In this document: positions 1 through 5,053 of the stretch, piece after piece
Layout of the letters: each line of letters starts with the position of its first letter
How positions within the stretch are numbered: the first letter of the stretch is position 1
Assembly (NCBI GenBank): GCA_030642645.1
Contig: DAOWNJ010000076.1
Location: forward strand, 1 to 5,053
From: Dehalococcoidia bacterium
GTDB lineage: Bacteria; Chloroflexota; Dehalococcoidia; E44-bin15; DAOWNJ01
Direction: 5' to 3'
DNA length: 5,053 nt
Made by a program: the position numbers and the translations under genes
Notes under the pieces: generated by a model
What the model saw: the letters and a program-made list of their open reading frames with translations, nothing else
Database searches by the model: none
What the model was told of the DNA's origin: nothing

Positions 1-57
1 AGGGAGAGCACCCTTGAGGGCTTCTTCCTGGAGGTTACAGAGAGCGCAGATGGCTAG
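1..57 (+). CDS. ABC transporter ATP-binding protein, C-terminal end only (partial)
   Basis: Only the last 18 codons are inside the window, in the frame starting at base 1 and ending at a TAG at 55-57. They read STLEGFFLEVTES followed by ADG. This matches the usual end of the ATPase subunit of ABC-2 type exporters, where a 'SLEDVFLxLT'-like motif closes the protein. The ATPase would bind and hydrolyse ATP on the cytoplasmic face and power the permease encoded immediately downstream. Its stop overlaps the permease start by 8 bp, which supports co-transcription and translational coupling. Walker motifs lie outside the window, so the assignment rests on this short tail plus the neighbour. It is modest evidence alone but strong in context. 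Confidence 0.72.
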   Translation, partial: RESTLEGFFLEVTESADG

Positions 58-934
58 GCTCATCGGCGTTGAGCTTTTCAAGATGCGCAAGAGGTGGATG
101 CCATGGGTCCTCCTCGCCATTCTGGTTATTGCCCTCTGCGCCATCTTCTTAAGTGGCTATTTTTCTACCACTAGTATGCTACCCTCACTACCCCCTGACC
201 TTCCACCGGAGCTTCTTGAGGAAATGGAGCTTCAACACCAGCAGATGCTGGCTCACTATCAGTTCCCCAATGCCTTTGACAATGTCTTCCCTACCACCCT
301 GTCTATTGGAGTTTTCCTCCTCGTCATCCTGGCGGCATCGATAGTGGGGAGTGAGTATAGCTGGGGCACAGTTAGACAGGTGCTGGTGAAGAGGGGGATC
401 AGGTGGCAATACCTGGGGGCAAAGGTTATTACCCTTATTATTCTGGCCCTGATTGGGCTGGTAGTGGCCCTGGTTGTAGGCACTGCCCTCGCCGCCTTCA
501 CCACATACCAGATAGATGGGGGTATCAGTTGGGAATTTCTCTCGGCATCCTTCTTTGGGAAGCTGGCGCTGGCGTTTGTTTGCACCGCATTAAGCCTCTT
601 TGTCTTTATGCTGCTCACCGTCTTCTTTGCTGTCCTCGGCCACTCGCTGCTGGTGGGCATCGCTGGCGGCCTGGGCTTTTTCATTATAGAGAACATACTC
701 GTCAATGCCTTAACTCTTGGGGGAGGTTGGCTGGCCAATGTTCCCAACTATATGATCGGTCGAAATATCCAGGCTCTCAATAACCTCGGCTCATTCAGTG
801 CCAATAGTGGCTTTACTTATTTTGGTTCACCGCTGCCCAGTCCCCTTCATGCCGGAGTGACCCTGACCATATATTGCATTGTTTTCCTCGCCCTGTCTCT
901 ATACATATTCCGAATAAGAGACATAACTGCCTGA
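50..934 (+). CDS. ABC-2 type transporter permease
   Basis: A 294-residue membrane subunit of an ABC exporter. Hydrophobic segments are visible near residues 17-38, 82-100, 123-150, 170-195, 196-216 and 267-287, giving the six-span layout usual for ABC-2 permeases. After the first span comes an extracytoplasmic loop of about 45 residues rich in Pro, Glu and Gln. Residues 101-110 (SEYSWGTVRQ), just after the second span, match the 'E-Y-x-x-G-T-x-R' signature seen in ABC-2 family permeases. I chose ATG 50 because the reading frame upstream (a TTG at 14) lies inside the ATPase tail and would add 12 polar residues. From ATG 50 the protein begins MARLIGVELFKMRKR, a typical start for the family. The ribosome site is weak: GAGAG at 40-44, or GGAGG at 30-34 at long spacing. 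That is consistent with coupling to the overlapping ATPase gene. The substrate is unknown; drugs, peptides, lipids or signalling molecules are all possible for this family. Confidence 0.88.
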   Translation: MARLIGVELFKMRKRWMPWVLLAILVIALCAIFLSGYFSTTSMLPSLPPDLPPELLEEMELQHQQMLAHYQFPNAFDNVFPTTLSIGVFLLVILAASIVGSEYSWGTVRQVLVKRGIRWQYLGAKVITLIILALIGLVVALVVGTALAAFTTYQIDGGISWEFLSASFFGKLALAFVCTALSLFVFMLLTVFFAVLGHSLLVGIAGGLGFFIIENILVNALTLGGGWLANVPNYMIGRNIQALNNLGSFSANSGFTYFGSPLPSPLHAGVTLTIYCIVFLALSLYIFRIRDITA

Positions 935-941
935 ATCCACC

Positions 942-1736
942 TTATAGCCTGAGCCTCTCCACCTCCACCGTCTCCGGGATCCGCTTTATCGCACCGGTTC
1001 GGGTGAGGATAGGGAAAAGCCCTCTTAAGAATAAGGTCGGTATCCAGGAGAGGAACTGAATTATAGTGTAGAGAAAAGCGAATACACCAATGGCGATTCC
1101 GATGGGAACATAACCCTCATATGGCTCGATGAAGCCCTCCACCTGTGTCTCAAACTCTGCCCTCAACTGGGCAAGGATGGCTGCCCTCTCCTCAGGGGTC
1201 AGGTCTGGAGGAAGCTGATCCTCAGCTATACCTATGACCATATCCATAATCTGGGGTGGCACTGAGATGCCCTCCGCCTTTACCTCTCTGTCAACCCCCA
1301 GGTAAAGGCCGGTGCATGCCACCGCAATCAGGGCCAGAAGAAGGATCGACTGGCCCTGTGATATGGGCCCAACCGAGAATTTTATGCGGCCATCAAGCTC
1401 CCTCTGGACACGCCAGGCATAGAGGCTTGAGAGGGCGAAGTAGACCAGAGCCGCAATACCGCTGAAGATGCTTATCTCCCATGAGAGGAATACTGCGATG
1501 GCGGAGGCTAAAAAGACCAGGGTGGCTGCCCACAGGGGGCGTATAAGGGTAGCAACGAGCCCGGCCATGATTGCAATCAGCCCTATAGATAGGAGAAGCC
1601 ATAGCAAAAGCCAGAGCAGGTCCCATGAGAGCGATAGGGTTATCCCCTCTATCCACCCGCAGACAAACCCGAAATAAACGCTGACCCCAATCAAGAGTGC
1701 GGCAAAGACCACCGTTTTGATTATCCTCCCTCGCAT
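942..1736 (-). CDS. multi-pass membrane protein of unknown function
   Basis: A 264-residue protein that I do not recognise. Hydrophobic segments lie near residues 7-27, 38-65, 68-86, 89-107 and 130-147, with one or two more between 210 and 240. The N-terminal half is unusually rich in Trp and Leu (WDLLWLLLWLLLS at 38-50). Between the fifth span and the C-terminal membrane segment is a soluble stretch of about 60 residues (148-208), acidic and probably helical (around PPDLTPEERAAILAQ at 176-190), likely one compact extramembrane domain. The start is well supported: AAAGGAGGTG reads on the minus strand at 1750-1741, with AGGAGG ending 6 bases before the ATG at 1736-1734. The gene converges on the ABC permease with only 7 bp between stops and diverges from the downstream operon. 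No catalytic motif is visible. The coding call is secure, the function is open. Confidence 0.8.
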   Translation of the reverse strand: MRGRIIKTVVFAALLIGVSVYFGFVCGWIEGITLSLSWDLLWLLLWLLLSIGLIAIMAGLVATLIRPLWAATLVFLASAIAVFLSWEISIFSGIAALVYFALSSLYAWRVQRELDGRIKFSVGPISQGQSILLLALIAVACTGLYLGVDREVKAEGISVPPQIMDMVIGIAEDQLPPDLTPEERAAILAQLRAEFETQVEGFIEPYEGYVPIGIAIGVFAFLYTIIQFLSWIPTLFLRGLFPILTRTGAIKRIPETVEVERLRL

Positions 1737-1740
1737 TTAA

Positions 1741-1750
1741 CACCTCCTTT
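1741..1750 (-). promoter_or_regulatory. strong ribosome binding site of the minus-strand membrane gene
   Basis: On the minus strand this reads AAAGGAGGTG, an almost complete match to the anti-Shine-Dalgarno sequence. It is well placed before the ATG at 1736-1734, fixes the start of the 264-residue membrane protein, and suggests efficient translation. Confidence 0.85.
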
Positions 1751-1763
1751 TCAGGTATTGGGA

Positions 1764-1792
1764 AGTCTACAACATATTTATAGCTAGTTCAA
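1764..1792 (-). promoter_or_regulatory. candidate sigma70-type promoter for the minus-strand membrane gene
   Basis: On the minus strand TTGAAC (1792-1787) is followed after 17 bases by TAGACT (1769-1764). Each box matches the sigma70 consensus at four of six positions. The site lies 28 bases upstream of the ATG, inside the only non-coding stretch available. It is a plausible but weak promoter by sequence alone. Confidence 0.35.
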
Positions 1793-1805
1793 CACTACCT
1801 TGGTC

Positions 1806-1834
1806 TTGACATCTCGGCCCCTGTAATATAGATT
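1806..1834 (+). promoter_or_regulatory. candidate sigma70-type promoter of the right-hand operon
   Basis: A perfect -35 box TTGACA (1806-1811) is followed after 17 bases by TAGATT (1829-1834), four of six matches to TATAAT. An alternative -10, TATAGA at 1827-1832, would give a 15-base spacer. Transcription would begin near 1841, leaving a leader of about 40 bases before the ATG at 1880. It is the only good promoter upstream of the four overlapping genes, so it probably drives all of them. Confidence 0.6.
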
Positions 1835-1855
1835 TTATGAGCATATGCTTATAAA
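1834..1855 (+). promoter_or_regulatory. near-perfect palindrome, probable operator at the operon start
   Basis: The centre AGCATATGCT (1840-1849) is a perfect 10-bp palindrome. The symmetry extends outward as TTTAT on the left (1834-1838) and ATAAA on the right (1851-1855), with a single mismatched pair (G1839 and T1850). Ten of eleven base pairs in the 22-bp dyad therefore match. There is no loop and no following T-run, so it does not look like a terminator hairpin. It overlaps the end of the proposed -10 box and the predicted transcription start, where a bound protein would block RNA polymerase. The operon's own DUF134 helix-turn-helix protein is the obvious candidate binder; that link is inference. 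Confidence 0.6.
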
Positions 1856-1879
1856 TTCCATTCAAAAATAGAGAGGGGA

Positions 1880-2500
1880 ATGGCAAAGCGAATAGCAGGT
1901 GAACTCAAGAGGCATGCCCCCTTTACCGCTTTTGGGGCCCTTACAGGGGTTATCATTATGGTGATAATATTCTTCTTAAATGTCCCCTCCGGGATTTCCG
2001 AGCCTGTTTTCTACACCTTACACCCACTTCATGTTGTATTGAGCGCAATTGTAACCACGGCGATGTATAGGAGATATAGTAATAGTAGGCTCTGGGTGGC
2101 GATCTTGATTGGTTATACCGGATCGATCGGAATAGCTACACTAAGCGATTCAGTAATCCCCTATCTAGGAGAAGTCCTGTTACATCTACCCAACCCTGGG
2201 ATTCATATAGGTTTTATCGAGAAATGGTATCTTGTAAACCCTCTGGCTTTTGTCGGTATTGCAATTGGTTACTTAAGACCAGCAACCACGTTTCCCCACG
2301 CTGGGCATGTATTGTTGAGCACATGGGCATCATTATTCCATATGATCATGGCACTGGGCGGAACAGTAAACTGGGTCTTACTTCCTGTTATCTTCCTGTT
2401 TCTATTCCTAGCGGTTTTGGTCCCCTGCTGTACGAGCGACATAGTATATCCCCTGCTATTCATAAAGAAGGAAGATTATGTCAAGGCCAACGAAGTATAG
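1880..2500 (+). CDS. six-span membrane protein with conserved-looking His/Asp/Cys residues, function unknown
   Basis: A 206-residue integral membrane protein that I cannot assign to a named family. Likely spans are near residues 14-34, 47-62, 71-88, 118-133, 142-160 and 163-183. Polar residues that could bind metal or take part in catalysis cluster at membrane edges: H48 and H51 (LHPLH), D90 (TLSDS), E98, H102, H109 and E114 between spans three and four, H140, H143 and H154 around span five, and a CysCys pair at 183-184 followed by D187 (VPCCTSDIVYPLL). ATG 1880 follows GAGAGGGGA at a rather tight spacing. The next Met (residue 27) would delete the first span. The gene is first in the operon and overlaps the DUF134 regulator gene by 23 bp. 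It also looks more A+T-rich than its neighbours. Metal or small-molecule transport, or an intramembrane enzyme, are possible; none is shown. Confidence 0.85.
   Translation: MAKRIAGELKRHAPFTAFGALTGVIIMVIIFFLNVPSGISEPVFYTLHPLHVVLSAIVTTAMYRRYSNSRLWVAILIGYTGSIGIATLSDSVIPYLGEVLLHLPNPGIHIGFIEKWYLVNPLAFVGIAIGYLRPATTFPHAGHVLLSTWASLFHMIMALGGTVNWVLLPVIFLFLFLAVLVPCCTSDIVYPLLFIKKEDYVKANEV
2468..2472 (+). promoter_or_regulatory. ribosome binding site of the DUF134 gene, inside the upstream gene
   Basis: AAGGA lies 5 bases before ATG 2478 and within the last codons of the membrane-protein gene. It supports this start, even though it produces a 23-bp overlap with the upstream stop at 2498-2500. Confidence 0.65.
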
Positions 2501-2936
2501 GTGTGTCGAGTTTATCCCTGAGGTAAAGTTCTTCCAGCCAGGTGGAGTGCCATCACCGGGGGAGCTGACCATGCCTGTGGAGGAATTCGAGGCCATCCGC
2601 CTCAAGGACCTTGAGGGGCTTGACCAGATAGGGTGTGCCCAGAGGATGCATGTCTCCCGCGCCACCTTCCAGAGGGTCCTGGAATCTGCCAGGAGGAAGA
2701 TGGCGGAGGCCCTTGTGAATGGCAAGGCGATCCATGTTCAGGGAGGGAACTTCAGGTTAGCCGTGCTACGCTTCAGATGCGCCGAATACGGGCATGAGTG
2801 GGAGGTCCCTTTTGAGGCGGGTGATATTCCCCCGGAGTGCCCTAGATGTTATAGTAGTAATGTATATTGCATCAACCAGGGGGTTTCTCCTGGTAAAGTG
2901 GCTCGCCATCGGAAAAAGAGGAGGTTGTCTGAATGA
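2478..2936 (+). CDS. DUF134 / UPF0251 family predicted DNA-binding protein with C-terminal metal-ribbon-like tail
   Basis: A 152-residue soluble protein. The N-terminus (MSRPTKYRCVEFIPEVKFFQP) and the region at 34-85, with EEFEAIRLKDLEGLDQ, CAQRMHVSRATFQRVLESAR and KMAEALVNGK, are the hallmarks of the DUF134/UPF0251 family. That family carries a sigma70-region-4-like helix-turn-helix; the recognition helix is probably around MHVSRATFQRVLE. Beyond the common core there is a tail (about 96-152) with C101, H106, C121, C124 and C131 arranged like a zinc ribbon (CAEYGHEW, then CPRC). The second cysteine of the first knuckle is replaced by Tyr104 (codon TAC at 2787-2789), so H106 or C131 may supply a ligand. 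The end is strongly basic (RHRKKRR). It overlaps the genes on both sides (23 bp upstream, 4 bp downstream). It is likely a transcription regulator of its own operon, perhaps sensing metal or redox state; the ligand is unknown. Confidence 0.9.
   Translation: MSRPTKYRCVEFIPEVKFFQPGGVPSPGELTMPVEEFEAIRLKDLEGLDQIGCAQRMHVSRATFQRVLESARRKMAEALVNGKAIHVQGGNFRLAVLRFRCAEYGHEWEVPFEAGDIPPECPRCYSSNVYCINQGVSPGKVARHRKKRRLSE
2919..2924 (+). promoter_or_regulatory. ribosome binding site of the radical SAM gene
   Basis: AGGAGG, a full Shine-Dalgarno core, lies 8 bases before ATG 2933 and within the end of the DUF134 gene. With the ATGA stop/start overlap it fixes the start of the radical SAM gene. Confidence 0.8.
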
Positions 2937-4501
2937 GGGTTCTATTTATCACCACCCCTTATCCCCTTGATGAATTTCCTATCCCTTCCCTCTCCCTCAC
3001 CTATCCCGCTGCTATGCTTATGAGGGAGGGCGTTGAGGTTGAGATCCTCGACCTACTTGTGGCTCAATATTCACCCGAAAAGATCAGGGGGAAGCTTGAA
3101 GAGTACCAGCCTCAGGTTGTTGGAACCTCGTGTGCCACTATGAATTACCCCGCCGCCTCCAGAATCCTCAAGGTATGCAAGAGCTTTGATCCGGGCATTG
3201 TCACAGTTATTGGTGGCCCTCATGTTAGCTTTACCGCCAGGGAGACCCTAATGCGTGCCCCCTGGATTGACATCGTGGTGTGTAGGGAGGGGGAGGAGAC
3301 ATCCGTTGAACTAATAAAGGCATTTGAAAATGAGAAAAGCCTCAAAGGGGTTTCAGGGATTGCCTTTCGAGAAAATGGAGGGGTGGTGATTACCCAGCCC
3401 CGCCCCCCGATCGAGGACCTGGGCGGTCTCCCATTCCCAGCCCGCCACCTCCTGCCCATCTCTAAATACCGAGCCCTTGGCACCCCCGCTAGCGTGATCA
3501 CCAGCCGTGGCTGTCCCTTCGGCTGTATCTTCTGCTCGGCACCAAAGATGTTTGGCAGAAGGGTAAGATTTCGAAGCCCAAGGCTTGTTGTCGACGAGAT
3601 AGAGACGATCCACAAAGAGTTCGGCTTTGAGAGAATAAATATTGTTGATGATACCCTCACCGTTAACCGCCGTCATGTAAAAGAAATCTGTGGTGAGATA
3701 ATGGGGCGAAGCCTCGACATTGAGTGGTCGGCCTATTCCAGGGTTGATACCATAACCGAGGAATTGCTCCAAATGATGAAGGAGGCTGGCTGCCGCTGGC
3801 TCTGCTTCGGGATAGAGTCAGGCTCGCAGGAGATATTGAATAATATTAGGAAGGGGATCACTATAGAGGAGGCGAGGAGAGCGGTAAGGCTCGCCACCGA
3901 GGCTGGGATCAATGTCATGGCTTCCTTTATCCTTGGTCTCCCCGGTGAGACACCCGAGACTGCCCAGAAGACCGCCGATCTCGCCAATGAACTGCTGAGG
4001 GATTATGGCGCCAGATATGGCTTCCACCTTCTTGCCCCTATGCCTGGAACTGAGGTATATGAGAGGGCCGATGAGCTTGGGATCAGGCTGCTTACCAGAA
4101 ACTGGGCCAGGTATAGTGCAAATGAGCCTGTGGCCGAGAGCTATACTATGAGCGCCGAAAAGATAATGGGGATAAAGGCCAAGTATGATGAGGCAGTCGC
4201 CTCTGCCTGGCAGGGGATGAGATCTCAGGTTGAGGCTGGAGACCCCAGATATAAGAGGGAGGTGGAGGAACGGATGAGCCAGGAGTTTGTCTGGAGGCTT
4301 TTGAAGGGGGATGTCATCGAGAGGCTGGGCCTGATAGAGGCTCTCGACCCCGACGATCCGGTGGAGCAGCTTGCTCAAAGGGTCTCTAAAAGGCTCGCCG
4401 TCCCTTTAGATATGGCTCAGGAGGAGCTGGAGAGTCTGGTCAAGAGGGGGCTTCTCAGGTGTGAATCGGCGAAGGGAGGCTTTGTCTGGGGATGGAGCTA
4501 G
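2933..4501 (+). CDS. B12-binding-domain radical SAM protein (class B type)
   Basis: A 522-residue enzyme. Residues 1-150 form a B12-binding-like Rossmann domain: an MRVLFITTPY start, VVGTS at 62-66, and VIGGPHVSF at 92-100. The usual DxHxxG cobalamin-ligating motif is not present; the corresponding stretch reads ILDLLVAQYS. The radical SAM core begins at about 185, with the 4Fe-4S ligands C194, C198 and C201 in RGCPFGCIFCSAP, so this would be a SAM-cleaving, radical-forming enzyme. Later core signatures are IVDDTLTVN (237-245), WSAYSRVD (265-272), CFGIESGSQE (291-300) and FILGLPGET (332-340). After about 438 comes an extra C-terminal domain of some 85 residues, helical, with a small winged-helix look (VEQLAQRVSKRL, then EELESLVKRGLLRCES). 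The start overlaps the DUF134 stop as ATGA, and the end overlaps the next gene by up to 10 bp. Substrate unknown; relatives methylate, cyclise or rearrange unactivated carbons. Confidence 0.92.
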   Translation: MRVLFITTPYPLDEFPIPSLSLTYPAAMLMREGVEVEILDLLVAQYSPEKIRGKLEEYQPQVVGTSCATMNYPAASRILKVCKSFDPGIVTVIGGPHVSFTARETLMRAPWIDIVVCREGEETSVELIKAFENEKSLKGVSGIAFRENGGVVITQPRPPIEDLGGLPFPARHLLPISKYRALGTPASVITSRGCPFGCIFCSAPKMFGRRVRFRSPRLVVDEIETIHKEFGFERINIVDDTLTVNRRHVKEICGEIMGRSLDIEWSAYSRVDTITEELLQMMKEAGCRWLCFGIESGSQEILNNIRKGITIEEARRAVRLATEAGINVMASFILGLPGETPETAQKTADLANELLRDYGARYGFHLLAPMPGTEVYERADELGIRLLTRNWARYSANEPVAESYTMSAEKIMGIKAKYDEAVASAWQGMRSQVEAGDPRYKREVEERMSQEFVWRLLKGDVIERLGLIEALDPDDPVEQLAQRVSKRLAVPLDMAQEELESLVKRGLLRCESAKGGFVWGWS

Positions 4502-5053
4502 GTCATAGTAAAAGGGAGATGGAGATGGAGGAATTAGAGCTATGCAATGAATGCGGGCTTTGCCTCGATATTTGCCCTGTCTATAAGGCAACGCAGAGGG
4601 ATGAGTTCTCGCCTATAGGAAAGATTCGGGCGGCAAGGGCGATACTTTCCGGGGAAGAGGTTACGCCGGAGATGGTGGAGAGCATCTATAACTGCCCTCA
4701 ATGCCACTTCTGCGATGATGTTTGCCCCCAGGGGATTAGCATCACCGGGATCGTCCATGAATCACGGGTTGAGCTGGTGAAGAGGGGACTGGGACCCCTG
4801 GAGGCGCAGAACAGGGTGATAGAGGGGATCGGGAGGCTTGGCAATTCAGTTAATGGCGACCCGTCCAGGAGGCTTGAGTGGCTGCCGGAGGAATTTCCCA
4901 GGAAAGAGTCGAGCACCTTGCTCTATCTGGGTTGTTTGCCTTCCTATCTGGTTAAAGAATGCGCTAGCTCCACATACCTGGTGCTTAGGAGGCTTGGTGT
5001 TGATTTCATGATCCTGGAGGATGAGGGATGCTGTGGCGTCTATTTCTATGACT
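4492..5053 (+). CDS. iron-sulfur oxidoreductase with two 4Fe-4S motifs and CCG domain (HdrD/GlpC-like), 3' truncated by window
   Basis: An open frame that runs off the right edge; 187 codons are visible. It holds two classic ferredoxin motifs: C18, C21, C24 and C28 (CNECGLCLDICP), and C68, C71, C74 and C78 (CPQCHFCDDVCP). Next is the first half of a cysteine-rich CCG domain: C148 (LYLGCLP), then 31 residues, then CCG at 180-182. This fits the CX31-38CCG signature of heterodisulfide reductase subunit B/D, GlpC and related (Fe-S) oxidoreductases, which pass electrons between ferredoxin-like clusters and a thiol/disulfide or quinone centre. The start is uncertain. ATG 4492 overlaps the radical SAM gene by 10 bp and fits the operon's overlapping style, with GGGAGG at a long 12-base spacing. 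ATG 4525 has a better-spaced GGGAG (4514-4518) and would begin MEELELCNECG. It probably supplies or accepts electrons for the operon's pathway, possibly for the radical SAM enzyme (inference). Confidence 0.9.
   Translation, partial: MELGHSKREMEMEELELCNECGLCLDICPVYKATQRDEFSPIGKIRAARAILSGEEVTPEMVESIYNCPQCHFCDDVCPQGISITGIVHESRVELVKRGLGPLEAQNRVIEGIGRLGNSVNGDPSRRLEWLPEEFPRKESSTLLYLGCLPSYLVKECASSTYLVLRRLGVDFMILEDEGCCGVYFYD

Noticed and set aside
14..49. TTG start at 14 as a longer N-terminus for the ABC permease
   Set aside because: These bases are the end of the ATPase gene in another frame, and the added residues are polar and unlike the family. ATG 50 gives a typical permease start.
259..747. 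Long open frame on the minus strand inside the permease gene
   Set aside because: It lies antisense to a well-supported membrane protein, has a basic, low-complexity composition and no recognisable motif; it is a shadow of the real gene.
925..960. Possible bidirectional terminator between the convergent permease and the minus-strand gene
   Set aside because: Only 7 bases separate the stops, and I see no stable GC-rich hairpin with a T-run on either strand.
1834..1855. Reading the palindrome as a transcription terminator or transposon end
   Set aside because: It has no loop, an A/T-rich stem and no U-tract, and there is no transposase or paired repeat nearby. Its place at a promoter fits an operator better.
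3818..4378. 186-codon minus-strand open frame inside the radical SAM gene
   Set aside because: It is antisense to conserved radical SAM motifs, has no domain-like content and no convincing ribosome site.
1..5053. CRISPR arrays, tRNA/rRNA genes, insertion sequences
   Set aside because: No regularly spaced repeats, no tRNA-like cloverleaf or rRNA-like stretch, and no transposase reading frame were seen. Almost the whole window is accounted for by protein genes.

Overview
The window looks like a chromosomal segment of an anaerobic bacterium with mid-range GC, strong purine-rich Shine-Dalgarno sites and heavy use of AGG (Arg) and ATA (Ile) codons. Three things favour a bacterium: a sigma70-like promoter (TTGACA followed 17 bases later by TAGATT), a DUF134 (UPF0251) regulator, and a B12-type radical SAM enzyme beside a CCG-domain iron-sulfur oxidoreductase. 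A member of the Chloroflexota/Dehalococcoidia or a similar sediment anaerobe is my best guess, but this rests on gene content and codon style only. An archaeal source is less likely given the promoter, and is not excluded.

Left part (1-934, plus strand): the last codons of an ABC-transporter ATPase overlap the start of its ABC-2 type permease. Together they form the end of an export/efflux transporter operon. Seven bases later a minus-strand gene (942-1736) ends head-on. It encodes an unrecognised multi-pass membrane protein.

Middle (1737-1879): a 143-bp divergent intergenic region carries a candidate promoter for each direction. On the right-hand side a near-perfect 22-bp palindrome sits immediately downstream of the -10 box, where a repressor site would be expected.

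Right part (1880-5053, plus strand): a tightly packed operon of four genes, each overlapping the next. In order they are a six-pass His/Cys-bearing membrane protein of unknown function, a DUF134 helix-turn-helix protein with a C-terminal metal-ribbon-like tail, a B12-binding-domain radical SAM enzyme, and an iron-sulfur oxidoreductase with two 4Fe-4S ferredoxin motifs and the start of a CCG domain, cut by the window edge. A reasonable model is a self-regulated unit: the DUF134 protein binds the palindrome and controls a membrane protein plus a radical SAM/Fe-S redox pair. What the unit acts on cannot be read from the sequence.
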